Program-made: the position numbers and the translations under genes
Part shown: positions 8,727-16,931 of the stretch, one piece after another
Layout of the letters: each line of letters begins with the position of its first letter
Numbering within the stretch: the first letter of the stretch is position 1
Notes under the pieces: generated by a model
What the model was told of the DNA's origin: nothing
The model's input: the letters and a program-made list of their open reading frames with translations, nothing else
Database searches by the model: none
Assembly (NCBI GenBank): GCA_045577175.1
Contig: JAZNHT010000070.1
Span: 1 to 63,927, forward strand
From: SIG701 sp045577175
GTDB taxonomy: Bacteria > Bacillota > Clostridia > Oscillospirales > CAG-272
Length of the DNA stretch: 63,927 nucleotides
Reading direction: 5' to 3'

Positions 8727-9437
8727 TCACATTTCCCGCAAAACGCCGTTATTCATCGTGAAGATGCGGTCCGCACGCTCGGCGATCCGCTTGTCGTGCG
8801 TGACCATCACGAGCGTCTGAGAAAGCTCCGCGCGTGTTTCCAGAAGGAGGCGGATCAGCTCCTCGGAGGATTCCTCGTCAAGGTTGCCCGTCGGCTCGTC
8901 GGCGAACAGGATAGCGGGGCGATTGATGAGTGCGCGTGCCACGGCGACTCTCTGCTGCTGACCGCCGGACATTTCGTTCGGCAGATGGTGGAGACGGTCG
9001 TCGATTTTCAGCATTTTCGCAAGCTCACCGAGGTAGCGCGGATAGTGCGAGCCGCCCGCGATTTTCTGTGGGAGCAGGATATTCTCCTTCGCCGTTAAAA
9101 CAGGGAGGAGGTGAAACGACTGAAAGATGAAGCCGATCTTTTGACTGCGAAATTCGGACAGCTCCCGGTCGGGCATGTCAAACAGATCCCGTCCTGCAAG
9201 ATAAACCTTACCGCTGGACGGCGTATCCAGTCCGGCGAGCATATGAAGCAGAGTCGATTTTCCCGAGCCGCTCTCGCCGACAATCGCGGCAAATTCGCCC
9301 TTTTTCACCGTGAGATAACAGTCGTTGACCGCTTTGATGTGCGCCTCCCCCTGAAAGTACGATTTCGTGAGCGCACGGCACACGAGCACGTCCTCTTCGG
9401 GAATGGTGATTTTTTCTGTACTGCGTTCTTTTTTCAT
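8727..9437 (-). CDS. ABC transporter ATPase, LolD/MacB type
   Basis: A 236-aa ATPase with Walker A GESGSGKSTLLHML, Q-loop FIFQSFHLLP, signature MSGGQQQRVAVARAL and Walker B LFADEPTGNLD. The start chosen is the ATG at 9437, because AGAGAGG lies just upstream; a longer reading frame begins at 9470 but overlaps the permease gene. It pairs with the FtsX-like permease encoded directly upstream. Such pairs move lipoproteins, peptides or antimicrobials, or signal across the membrane. No substrate can be named here. Confidence 0.92.
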   Translation of the reverse strand: MKKERSTEKITIPEEDVLVCRALTKSYFQGEAHIKAVNDCYLTVKKGEFAAIVGESGSGKSTLLHMLAGLDTPSSGKVYLAGRDLFDMPDRELSEFRSQKIGFIFQSFHLLPVLTAKENILLPQKIAGGSHYPRYLGELAKMLKIDDRLHHLPNEMSGGQQQRVAVARALINRPAILFADEPTGNLDEESSEELIRLLLETRAELSQTLVMVTHDKRIAERADRIFTMNNGVLREM

Positions 9438-9453
9438 ACCGATTACCTCTCTG

Positions 9454-11079
9454 TCATCCTTCCACCTCACGGATTGCGGCGATAATGGGACGCCTAAAAA
9501 ATCCGATGAGGAACGAGATCAGTCCGCCGAATGCGGACGGGAGCACGAAGCACACCGCGCTGAATAAGGGCAGGAGTGCTTCCGATGCCAGCGCGGCGAG
9601 TGCTTTAGCGTTCTCCGTGGAGGCGATGGTGATGTTTGTGGCAAATGCGCGGTTTATCACGCCGTTGAAAATCAAGGCTAAAACGAGCACGGCACCGAAC
9701 TGCAAGGAGGCGATCGGGTAGGTAACCCTTCGCACCGTCGATTTGCTGCCGCCGAGCGCACGGATTACGGCAAGCTCCGAGGTGCGGGATGCCGCAAACA
9801 TCCGTGAGGCGGCGTGTGTTACGCACAAGGTTGTGACGAGTACCGCGACCGTTTGAAACGCAGTATAGATTGCGCTGGTTTTGCCTGCCGCCGAGTCGGC
9901 TCCGTCCAGCTTGGATACGCCGAGAACGAGGTAAAACATCGGCAGCGGCATCATAATAGCGGTGATTACCGTGTACCGCGACAGCATCGCACGGGCGCGG
10001 ATGGCGTACAGGCGGCAGTATCCGAGAACGTCCGCCGCACTTTCAAACCGAGGCGACGTTTTGGAGACGAACGATACGCTGAACGTATCCTCACCGCGCA
10101 GATAGGACATCGTCGTTTTCGATTTGTGCATGAAGAAAACGATCGCGGCCGCGGCAAGTGAGGCGGCTGTCAGACAAAGTGCGAGGAGAAAAAGGGTAAG
10201 AACGGGGATGTTCTCGTCAATTGTGAAAAAGACGTGACCGGCGTCCGTCCGAAAGGGCGCGGTAATCAGGTAATACAGCCGAACAATGATGAACGTGAAA
10301 ACGGCGGAGACGGGAATTGCCGCGGCACTGACAAGAAGCGTGCGGCTAAGATGCACGAACAGAAGCTGACCGTTTCGGAAGCCGAGTGCGCGGAGCGTGC
10401 CGTATTCACGGAAATTTGCGCGGTACGTCTCCAGGGTCAGAATCAGAATTGCCGCGCAGAGAAACAGCATGAGCAGAAACGTGCGCAGAAGAAACGGCGA
10501 CTGCATCGTGTAGCCGTTGACTGTTTGCATCGTGTAATGTCTGTTTATGATGTACTTATCCAGCATGAACGTGACCGTGAGATTTTTAGCCATCGTTTCA
10601 ATCGGAAAGCCGTCTTTGACGGTGGTACCGTTCCATGCGACCAGGAGTGCTTCGTAATTGGTGTTGTATTCGCGCTCGTACTGCGTGTCGTACGGTGCAC
10701 GGTCAATGATGCCGCGCTTCAGCAAAAGCTCTCGGGCATACGTTGCCGACTTCGCATTATTCTCCCATGTAACACGTACACGAAATGAGTTCTCGTGCGC
10801 AGTTCCTTTGGCGGATTCGGATTCGCTGTACACATCGTATGTAGTCAGCACCCACGGCTGAGCGCGGATGTACGCCTTGTCCTCCTCGGACAGATTGTAG
10901 AAATAGAAGTGGTAGTTGTGCTCCCGTTCGGGCATGACCTCCTCGCGCCAGAGCGCACCCTCCCACAAAACGGCGAGGATCATCACAGTCAGAATCGCGG
11001 CACTGACCGTGGCGAGGGAGATAAACTGTTTCGGTCGGCTGCGCACGTCGCGCAGTGCATACCACATCGAAATTTTCAA
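9454..11079 (-). CDS. FtsX-like ABC permease
   Basis: A 541-aa membrane protein that begins at a TTG codon (11079) with GGAGG about nine bases upstream. It has one N-terminal membrane helix (ISLATVSAAILTVMILAVLW), an extracytoplasmic domain to about residue 195, then membrane helices in two groups typical of MacB/FtsX permeases. It is followed by its ATPase after 16 bases. The promoter at 11125-11153 makes the pair its own operon inside the branched-chain amino acid region. Relation to that metabolism is unknown. Confidence 0.85.
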   Translation of the reverse strand: MKISMWYALRDVRSRPKQFISLATVSAAILTVMILAVLWEGALWREEVMPEREHNYHFYFYNLSEEDKAYIRAQPWVLTTYDVYSESESAKGTAHENSFRVRVTWENNAKSATYARELLLKRGIIDRAPYDTQYEREYNTNYEALLVAWNGTTVKDGFPIETMAKNLTVTFMLDKYIINRHYTMQTVNGYTMQSPFLLRTFLLMLFLCAAILILTLETYRANFREYGTLRALGFRNGQLLFVHLSRTLLVSAAAIPVSAVFTFIIVRLYYLITAPFRTDAGHVFFTIDENIPVLTLFLLALCLTAASLAAAAIVFFMHKSKTTMSYLRGEDTFSVSFVSKTSPRFESAADVLGYCRLYAIRARAMLSRYTVITAIMMPLPMFYLVLGVSKLDGADSAAGKTSAIYTAFQTVAVLVTTLCVTHAASRMFAASRTSELAVIRALGGSKSTVRRVTYPIASLQFGAVLVLALIFNGVINRAFATNITIASTENAKALAALASEALLPLFSAVCFVLPSAFGGLISFLIGFFRRPIIAAIREVEG

Positions 11080-11124
11080 GTCCTCTCACCTCCGCTTTCA
11101 TAATCTCGGTATATTATATTAGGT

Positions 11125-11153
11125 AGTATATCATATACGCGTGTATAAATCAA
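11125..11153 (-). promoter_or_regulatory. Promoter of the ABC exporter operon
   Basis: Minus strand TTGATT (11148-11153), 17-bp spacer, TATACT (11125-11130). The spacer contains a palindromic TATACACGCGTATA, a possible operator. Confidence 0.65.
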
Positions 11154-11205
11154 CGGTAGTGAGGGGACTTGGTATGAATAAAGCGTGAATTTTCGTCAGG
11201 CAGTA

Positions 11206-13473
11206 TCAGAGTTTGTTTCTCTGGATTTTGCCGCTGATCGTCTTCGGCAACTCATCGCGGAAGACAACGATACGCGGGTACTTGTACGGTGCCGTCTGCT
11301 TCTTGACGTACTCCTGGATCTCCTTTTTGAGCTCGTCGGAGGGAACGGTGCCCTTCGTCAGAACGATGCTCGCCTTGACAACCTGACCGCGGACCTCGTC
11401 GGGAGCCGCGGAGACACCGCACTCAAGGACGTAGGGAAGCTCCATGATGACGGATTCGATCTCAAACGGTCCGATGCGGTAGCCGGAGGATTTGATGACG
11501 TCATCCGCACGGCCGACGTACCAGAGATAGCCGTCCTCGTCTCTCCACGCGAGATCGCGGGTGTGATACATGCCGTCGTGCCAGACCTCCTCGGTCTTCT
11601 CGGGCTCGCGGTAGTATCCCTTGAACAGACCGACGGGGAGCTTGCCTTCCTTTGTGCGGATGACAATCTCGCCGTTTTCGCCGTCCTTGACGGGATTGCC
11701 GTCGGCGTCTACGAGATCGATGTCATAAAGCGGCGTGGGCTTGCCCATGGAGCCGATCTTCGACGCACTGCCGACAAGATTTGCGATCGACAGCGTCGTT
11801 TCCGTCTGACCGAAGCCCTCCATGATGCAAAGACCGGTCTGCTGCTGGAACTGCTTGAATACCTCGGGATTGAGTGCCTCGCCTGCCGTTGTCGCGTAGC
11901 GGATGGAGGAGAGATCGTACTTGGAGATGTCCTCCTTGATGAGCATACGGTACATGGTCGGCGGTGCACAGAATGTGGAGATGTTGTATTTTTTGAACAG
12001 AGGCAGGATCTCCGCGGCGTTAAAGCGGTCGAAATCGTAGGTAAAGACGGCGGCTTCGCACATCCACTGTCCGTACAGCTTGCCCCAAAGTGCTTTACCC
12101 CAGCCGGTGTCGGAGATCGTCAGATGCAAACCGCCGGGCAGGATGTTGTGCCAGTAGCGCGCGGTGATGAAGTGCCCGAGGGGATACTTGTAGCTGTGCT
12201 CGGCGATTTTCGGGTATCCGGTCGTGCCGGAGGTGAAGAACATCAGCATGGAATCGTCGCCGCAGGGGGCATCGTCCGTGCGCTCGAATTTACCTGTGAA
12301 CAGGGAATACTCCGCATCAAAATCGTGCCAGCCCTCGCGCTGTCCGCCAACGAGGATTTTCGTTGTGACGGTGGGGCACTGTGCGGCAGCCTTGTCTACC
12401 TCCTCGGCGGTGTTGCCGTCTGCGGTGCAAAGGATGGCGGAAACGCCTGCGGCGTCAAAGCGGTAGGTGAAATCGTGCTCGTGGAGCTGATTGGTTGCCG
12501 GGATGGCGATCGCGCCGAGCTTGTGCAATCCAAGGATCGCAAACCAGAACTGGTAGTGCCGCTTCAGAACGATCATCACGCGGTCGCCGCGCTTGATGCC
12601 GAGCGATTTGAAGTAGTTTGCGCACTGCGAGGAGGCGCGCTTGATGTCGGCAAACGTGAAGCGACGCTCCGTCATGTTTTTGTCGAGGTGGATCATGGCG
12701 AGCTCATCCGGCTTCTTTCTGCCGAGTGCGTCCACAACGTCAAAGGCGAAGTTGAACTTGTCCTCGTTCTCGAAATCGAGCTTTGTGAGCAGACCGTTTT
12801 TGTCCTCGGTGGTCTTGATGAACTCCTCAATGAGGAGCTTTTCCGCCTTCGGTGCGGCGATGTAACCCTGGTGGACTACGTTTTCCTTGTTGTCTTCACC
12901 TGCCATGACAACGGCGACAAATTCACAGTCCGCACCGTCTACGGCGATCATACCGTGCGGAACGGAGGAGTTGTAGTAGATGGAGTCGCCCTCGGAGAGC
13001 TCCTCTACGTGACTGCCGACCTGGATGCGGAGCTTGCCCTTCAGCACGAGATCAAACTCCTGTCCCGCGTGCTTCGTGCAGTGGATCGGCTTGTTCTGGA
13101 GTGCTTCCGAATACTCGTATTTGACGTAGTACGGCTCGGCGAGCTTGTCGCGGAACATCGGTGCGAGGTCGGAGATTTCGATGCCGTCCTCCTTTGCCGC
13201 ACGGGAGCCGCGTCCCTTTCGCGTCACCGTATAGGAGGACAGATTCGCGCTCTGTCCTTCCAGAATCTCGGTGATCTCCATATCGAGCGCAAGCGCGCAT
13301 TTGTGCAGAAACGTGTACGGGAAATCCAGCTCGCCGTTTTCGTATCGGAGATAATCCGCTTCGGTAATTTCCGTCTTTGCCGCCATTTCGGCAATCGAGA
13401 ATCCCGCAATCTCACGCATCTCGCGGATACGTGCGCCGACTTCACTCAATTTGTTCATCGTGGATGTTTGCAT
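11206..13473 (-). CDS. HTH-cupin-acyl-CoA synthetase fusion (Ile transcript)
   Basis: This 755-aa paralogue of the protein at 6059 has the same order: HTH (RIREMREIAGFSIAEMAAKT), cupin (HAGQEFDLVLKGKLRIQVG, GDSIYYNSSVPHG), and AMP-forming synthetase with FFTSGTTGYPKIA, GFGQTETT and terminal PKTISGKIQ. The last 110 residues are almost identical between the two paralogues, while the N-terminal halves diverge more. The start is the ATG at 13473 with GGAGG upstream. It is the only gene behind an Ile-type T-box, which suggests that it activates 2-methylbutyrate-like acids and uses the shared oxidoreductase. Substrate is inferred. Confidence 0.87.
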   Translation of the reverse strand: MQTSTMNKLSEVGARIREMREIAGFSIAEMAAKTEITEADYLRYENGELDFPYTFLHKCALALDMEITEILEGQSANLSSYTVTRKGRGSRAAKEDGIEISDLAPMFRDKLAEPYYVKYEYSEALQNKPIHCTKHAGQEFDLVLKGKLRIQVGSHVEELSEGDSIYYNSSVPHGMIAVDGADCEFVAVVMAGEDNKENVVHQGYIAAPKAEKLLIEEFIKTTEDKNGLLTKLDFENEDKFNFAFDVVDALGRKKPDELAMIHLDKNMTERRFTFADIKRASSQCANYFKSLGIKRGDRVMIVLKRHYQFWFAILGLHKLGAIAIPATNQLHEHDFTYRFDAAGVSAILCTADGNTAEEVDKAAAQCPTVTTKILVGGQREGWHDFDAEYSLFTGKFERTDDAPCGDDSMLMFFTSGTTGYPKIAEHSYKYPLGHFITARYWHNILPGGLHLTISDTGWGKALWGKLYGQWMCEAAVFTYDFDRFNAAEILPLFKKYNISTFCAPPTMYRMLIKEDISKYDLSSIRYATTAGEALNPEVFKQFQQQTGLCIMEGFGQTETTLSIANLVGSASKIGSMGKPTPLYDIDLVDADGNPVKDGENGEIVIRTKEGKLPVGLFKGYYREPEKTEEVWHDGMYHTRDLAWRDEDGYLWYVGRADDVIKSSGYRIGPFEIESVIMELPYVLECGVSAAPDEVRGQVVKASIVLTKGTVPSDELKKEIQEYVKKQTAPYKYPRIVVFRDELPKTISGKIQRNKL

Positions 13474-13509
13474 ACTTACCTCCGTTTGTCCGGCTTTGCC
13501 GGAAAATAA

Positions 13510-13782
13510 ATAAAACCCGTCTCAAATTTCTTTGAGACGGGTGTATAAACAATACCCGCGGTACCACTCAAATTGCATCATCTGATGCCTCTCTCGGACT
13601 CAGTCAAGCCCTATGCTTTCACGCAGCAATCACGGGAAGCGTCTACTTGCTTTCGCGTTCGGGCTTCCGGCTCGGAAGGGATGGGCACCTGAAAAGCACA
13701 CCGTCGGTTTTCACCAGCCACCGACTCTCTGTGGGGAGTTCTTTTCTGCCGTCTTCGTCACAGCCTGTTATTCAGTTGTTGT
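13510..13782 (-). promoter_or_regulatory. T-box riboswitch, probable Ile specifier AUC
   Basis: Minus strand T-box AGTGGTACCGCGGGT (13554-13568) is followed by a perfect 12-bp terminator stem (ACCCGTCTCAAA / TTTGAGACGGGT, 13515-13542) and TTTTATTT. Stem I has GAC-GAAG on the 5' side and CUUC-CGAGC on the 3' side. The codon read in the same register as the other two T-boxes is AUC (Ile). The base after it is C rather than the usual purine, so this reading is a little weaker. Confidence 0.85.
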
Positions 13783-13787
13783 ATTGG

Positions 13788-13816
13788 ATTATACCACTCG
13801 AAAAAACGCTTGTCAA
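13788..13816 (-). promoter_or_regulatory. Sigma-A promoter of the Ile T-box transcript
   Basis: Minus strand TTGACA (13811-13816), 17-bp spacer, TATAAT (13788-13793), both perfect. Confidence 0.92.
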
Positions 13817-13849
13817 TACCTTTCGGAAAATTTTTTCAAAAAATTTCGC

Positions 13850-14128
13850 TTACGGAATCCGGAGCGTTTCTTCCGCTTTACGCTTGCCGATCTGCCGCCT
13901 GAGATACAAAAGAACGGCATACACGGCGGCGCAGAGGGCGTACATTACAAGAAACACGATAACCTGAAAGCGCGGCGGATATTCGTAAAAGTACAGAATG
14001 AGCGCGGCTGCGGCGGCAGGAACGGTGCGCGAGGGGGAGGCGTGATCTCCGTAAAAAAACAGGGCGGCGGAAAGAAGGACACAAAGCCCCCACAAAAGCG
14101 GCATCAGATCCAGAGCACAGATTTGCAT
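13850..14128 (-). CDS. Small membrane protein, unknown
   Basis: A 92-aa protein with about three hydrophobic segments (LLWGLCVLLSAALFFYG, VPAAAAALILYFYEY, VIVFLVMYALCAAVYAVLLY) and a basic, charged C terminus (RRQIGKRKAEE). The start is the ATG at 14128 with GGAGG six bases upstream. I do not recognise a family. It stands alone between the Ile T-box and a lipoprotein gene. The clear ribosome binding site and hydrophobic periodicity support a real gene. Confidence 0.6.
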   Translation of the reverse strand: MQICALDLMPLLWGLCVLLSAALFFYGDHASPSRTVPAAAAALILYFYEYPPRFQVIVFLVMYALCAAVYAVLLYLRRQIGKRKAEETLRIP

Positions 14129-14210
14129 AAAAGCCTCCGATAACAGGATACGGTACGGCGTACCTGTCGGTAGTATATACCGAAACGGGGCAGGGTATGC
14201 AAAGGGAGAA

Positions 14211-15032
14211 TCACGAAACGTATTTTGAATAATCCATGGGATACCATTTCGTCTCGACGGTAGTGAGATCGTATTCGTATATACCCATAGCCATACCTAT
14301 GTACAGTTTGTTATCTATTCTAACCATGGACGTTGCCGCGCCCCAAAGGCTCAGATCGGATAAAGTAGTGACGGAGTAATCCTCCAAAGAGAAAGCGACA
14401 AGTTCCATTGAAGAGACAACGTAGATGATTTTATTCTCCCTATCATATTCAAAAAACAGAGGCTTCCCTGCAACTTCTGCCACTTGCTTCCATTCCCACT
14501 CCCCATCCAAACTCGGCAAACGAAGTTCATATATAACTCCCGAGCCGGGAGAGTAAAGCCCCGCATAATCCCACGTGAACAGGTAAACATTTCTGCTCCA
14601 GTCCTCTACAAAACCGCGGCAGTTTTCGTTGACAACATCTCGTGACGACCCTACAATCTCAGGCGCGACTGCACTGTAACACGGAAAGTACTTAACCCAG
14701 CCGTCAAATTCTCCTACATCAACACCTAAAAAATATCCGTTTGTGGTTCTGTGTGTCATGAATGTATTCGGAGAATCATGAAAGTTAGAAACCACAAGAC
14801 TGTCTCCGCTTACTGTCAGATGACACACGTACTCCCAGTACGGATTCCGCGCACTGAAAGTCCAGTTTTTGATCGTTTCCTCATCCGGCTCGGCGGCGGT
14901 CAACTCCGTCAGCCCGTCGTAATCGATCGATTTGACCGCCAGCGTGTCTGCGTCTTCCGACGTACAGGAAGAAAACGGAATCGCCGCAAGAATCAGAAGC
15001 AGTGCCATGCATTTTCGGATCGTTTTCATCAT
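14211..15032 (-). CDS. Lipoprotein of unknown function
   Basis: About 273 aa. The N terminus is a lipoprotein signal: basic MMKTIRKC, hydrophobic ALLLILAAI, lipobox PFSSC. The mature part is rich in beta-type, aromatic segments with repeats such as RNVYLFTWDYAGLYSPG and NKLYIGMAMGIYEYDL, suggesting a small beta-propeller-like sensor or binding domain outside the membrane. The start is the ATG at 15032 after GGGGTG; a GTG at 15041 is also possible. It overlaps or abuts the gene upstream, so the two are probably co-transcribed. No function can be named. Confidence 0.7.
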   Translation of the reverse strand: MMKTIRKCMALLLILAAIPFSSCTSEDADTLAVKSIDYDGLTELTAAEPDEETIKNWTFSARNPYWEYVCHLTVSGDSLVVSNFHDSPNTFMTHRTTNGYFLGVDVGEFDGWVKYFPCYSAVAPEIVGSSRDVVNENCRGFVEDWSRNVYLFTWDYAGLYSPGSGVIYELRLPSLDGEWEWKQVAEVAGKPLFFEYDRENKIIYVVSSMELVAFSLEDYSVTTLSDLSLWGAATSMVRIDNKLYIGMAMGIYEYDLTTVETKWYPMDYSKYVS

Positions 15033-15037
15033 GTTTG

Positions 15038-15676
15038 TCACCCCTGTCTGTAATAATCAATCCTGTCAATTTTGAGCTCGCCGCCCTCCGGAGCAAGCGT
15101 GAAGATCAGCGTTTTGTACGCATCGCTGTCGATGTCGTTTCTGAACGTGCCGTCGTTTCGGTAGATCGCGTAGGTCACATCGTACACATACGAGCCGTCA
15201 TCGTTTTCCGCGAGCTTCTCAAGCGTGATGCCGTAGATCATCTGCGGTGCAAAGAACGGGTACGGATCGGCTGTTTTGTAATACTTTTCGGTAAAGAGGG
15301 AATTATACGTTTCTACATCCGCATAGATCGCCGCCTCAAAATAGCGGTGGAAAAATTCGATCTCCTCTCCCCATGCGGCAAAGTTTCCGTCCGTGATTGC
15401 GTATTCTTCGCCGCCGTTTCGAATATGAATGTAGCGATCCAGTGCCTGATAGTCCTCGTTTGCATCCACGTCCAGCTCGTAATCGGACGGATAGAAGGTG
15501 AAGCTGAGCAGCTTGTCGGAGTACATGGAGGTCGGCTTGTCGGAATTTCTGTTCAGGACAAACCACTCGGGATGACTGAGCAATAAAGCACTCAGCGCAC
15601 CGAGCAGGGTAAAGATCACAATTGCCGCGATCATCCTCTTTTTTCGCTTGTTTTTCGTTGCTTTCGTATCCGCCAT
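15038..15676 (-). CDS. Membrane-anchored extracytoplasmic protein
   Basis: A 212-aa protein with a lysine-rich N terminus (TKATKNKRKKRM), one membrane helix (IAAIVIFTLLGALSALLL) and an extracytoplasmic alpha/beta domain. The start chosen is the ATG at 15676 with GGAGG upstream; an upstream extension in the same frame has no ribosome binding site and runs through the promoter. It is the first gene of a two-gene unit with the lipoprotein. I do not recognise a family. The domain resembles small NTF2-like or DUF-type surface domains only in a general way. Confidence 0.75.
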   Translation of the reverse strand: MADTKATKNKRKKRMIAAIVIFTLLGALSALLLSHPEWFVLNRNSDKPTSMYSDKLLSFTFYPSDYELDVDANEDYQALDRYIHIRNGGEEYAITDGNFAAWGEEIEFFHRYFEAAIYADVETYNSLFTEKYYKTADPYPFFAPQMIYGITLEKLAENDDGSYVYDVTYAIYRNDGTFRNDIDSDAYKTLIFTLAPEGGELKIDRIDYYRQG

Positions 15677-15710
15677 ACCTTTGCTCCTCCGCGTGTTTTT
15701 CTTTGCTTTT

Positions 15711-15739
15711 ATTATACAGCATTCTCTCCCGGATTGCAA
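15711..15739 (-). promoter_or_regulatory. Promoter of the membrane protein/lipoprotein unit
   Basis: Minus strand TTGCAA (15734-15739), 17-bp spacer, TATAAT (15711-15716). It is divergent from the acp promoter about 40 bp away. Confidence 0.8.
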
Positions 15740-15777
15740 GGCTTGATTCGCGCAAAAGGGCAGAATGAAAAAAATCC

Positions 15778-15806
15778 TTGACAAATACAGGAGAACATTC
15801 TATAAT
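15778..15806 (+). promoter_or_regulatory. Promoter of acp-tagA
   Basis: TTGACA (15778-15783), 17-bp spacer, TATAAT (15801-15806), both perfect consensus. Confidence 0.92.
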
Positions 15807-15897
15807 AATACTGTCAGTTTTGGGAGATTCTTCTCCCGAAGGTTAGTTTTTTATCAGTATCATGCCGGTACGGCAAAAAAGAAAAGGAGTATTTCAT

Positions 15898-16128
15898 ATG
15901 TTTGAAAAGGTGAAAAATCTGCTCGTTGAAGAGCTTTCCGTCAATCCCGATGATATTACGCTCTCCGCTGAGCTTGTAAACGATCTCGGCGTCAATTCGC
16001 TGGAGCTTGCCGATCTTGTCCTTCTCTGCGAGGAGAAGTTTGACATCGAAATTACCGATGACGAGATTCATAAGTTTGTGACTGTCGGCGACATCGTTGA
16101 TTTCCTGAACGCAAAAGCGGACGCGTAA
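15898..16128 (+). CDS. acpP: Acyl carrier protein
   Basis: A 76-aa four-helix carrier protein. The phosphopantetheine serine sits in GVNSLELADL. In most fatty-acid ACPs this is DSL; here Asp is replaced by Asn. The start is the ATG at 15898 with AAAAGGAG upstream. It is followed after one base by a TagA/WecG-type glycosyltransferase and has its own strong promoter. The location away from fatty-acid synthesis genes and the NSL motif leave open a specialised carrier role. The family is clear; the pathway is not. Confidence 0.92.
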   Translation: MFEKVKNLLVEELSVNPDDITLSAELVNDLGVNSLELADLVLLCEEKFDIEITDDEIHKFVTVGDIVDFLNAKADA

Positions 16129-16129
16129 A

Positions 16130-16885
16130 ATGTCCGGATATACTGCACCGCGGATTTACGTCCGCGGCGTATATTTTGATAACGTAACGCTTGACGAAGC
16201 GGCACAGCGTCTGCGCACATCCGTGAAGGAGGGGCGGCGCGAAAGCGTCTTTACTCCCAATTCGGAGATCGTGCAGGCGTGCATCGATGAGCCGGCTCTG
16301 TACGGTGTTGTGAACGCCGCGACGCTCGTCATTCCCGACGGAATCGGCGTTGTCAAGGCTGCACGGATTCTCGGCACACCGCTGAAGGGCAAGGTTGCCG
16401 GGGTCGATCTCGGTCGCCGTGTGCTCGATTTTGCGGCTAAGGACGGCGTGCCCGTCTATCTGCTCGGTGGCAAGCCGGGTGTCGCTGAGATGGCGGCGGA
16501 GAAGCTGAGCGGCGAGTACGCGGGGCTGTCCGTTGTCGGTATGCGGGACGGGTATTTTGCCAAAACGGGGGCGGAAACGGATGAAGTTGTCCGTTTCGTG
16601 AACGAATCGGGCGCGAAGGTGCTTTTCGTTTGCCTCGGTGCACCCGCGCAGGAGAAATGGATCGTCGAAAACCGCGATCGGATGCCGAATGTGCAGGTGT
16701 TTCTCGGTCTCGGCGGATCTCTTGACGTGTACGCAGGTACAGTCAAGCGTGCGCCGGAGATTTTCATAAGACTTGGGCTGGAGTGGTTTTACCGATTGCT
16801 CAAGGAGCCCAGACGGATCGGTCGCATGATGCGCCTGCCGAAATTCTATTTCGGCACGTGGATTTATAAACTGACAAAAAAATAA
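16130..16885 (+). CDS. WecG/TagA/CpsF family glycosyltransferase
   Basis: A 251-aa GT26 enzyme. TPNSEIVQACIDEPALY, VIPDGIGVVKAARILG and KVLFVCLGAPAQEKWI are conserved family blocks, and GLGGSLDVYAGTVKRAP is the C-terminal signature. Members transfer ManNAc or ManNAcA to lipid-linked GlcNAc in teichoic-acid or exopolysaccharide synthesis on the cytoplasmic face of the membrane. It begins one base after the acp stop and is followed by a strong terminator, so the two form a unit. Donor and acceptor are not determined here. Confidence 0.9.
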   Translation: MSGYTAPRIYVRGVYFDNVTLDEAAQRLRTSVKEGRRESVFTPNSEIVQACIDEPALYGVVNAATLVIPDGIGVVKAARILGTPLKGKVAGVDLGRRVLDFAAKDGVPVYLLGGKPGVAEMAAEKLSGEYAGLSVVGMRDGYFAKTGAETDEVVRFVNESGAKVLFVCLGAPAQEKWIVENRDRMPNVQVFLGLGGSLDVYAGTVKRAPEIFIRLGLEWFYRLLKEPRRIGRMMRLPKFYFGTWIYKLTKK

Positions 16886-16911
16886 CGGACGCATCCTCGC
16901 GTCCGTTTTTT
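16885..16911 (+). terminator. Terminator of acp-tagA
   Basis: ACGGACGC-atcctc-GCGTCCGT followed by a T run, directly at the stop codon. Confidence 0.9.
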
Positions 16912-16931
16912 GCTAAGGTACTGTGTTACTG

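Noticed and set aside
5507..8761. A 1084-codon open frame on the plus strand
   Set aside because: It lies antisense to the synthetase and ATPase genes, which have clear motifs and ribosome binding sites. The composition is typical of antisense frames in GC-rich coding DNA (arginine, valine, histidine rich).
11185..13509. A 774-codon open frame on the plus strand
   Set aside because: It is the antisense of the second HTH-cupin-synthetase gene and has no recognisable domain.
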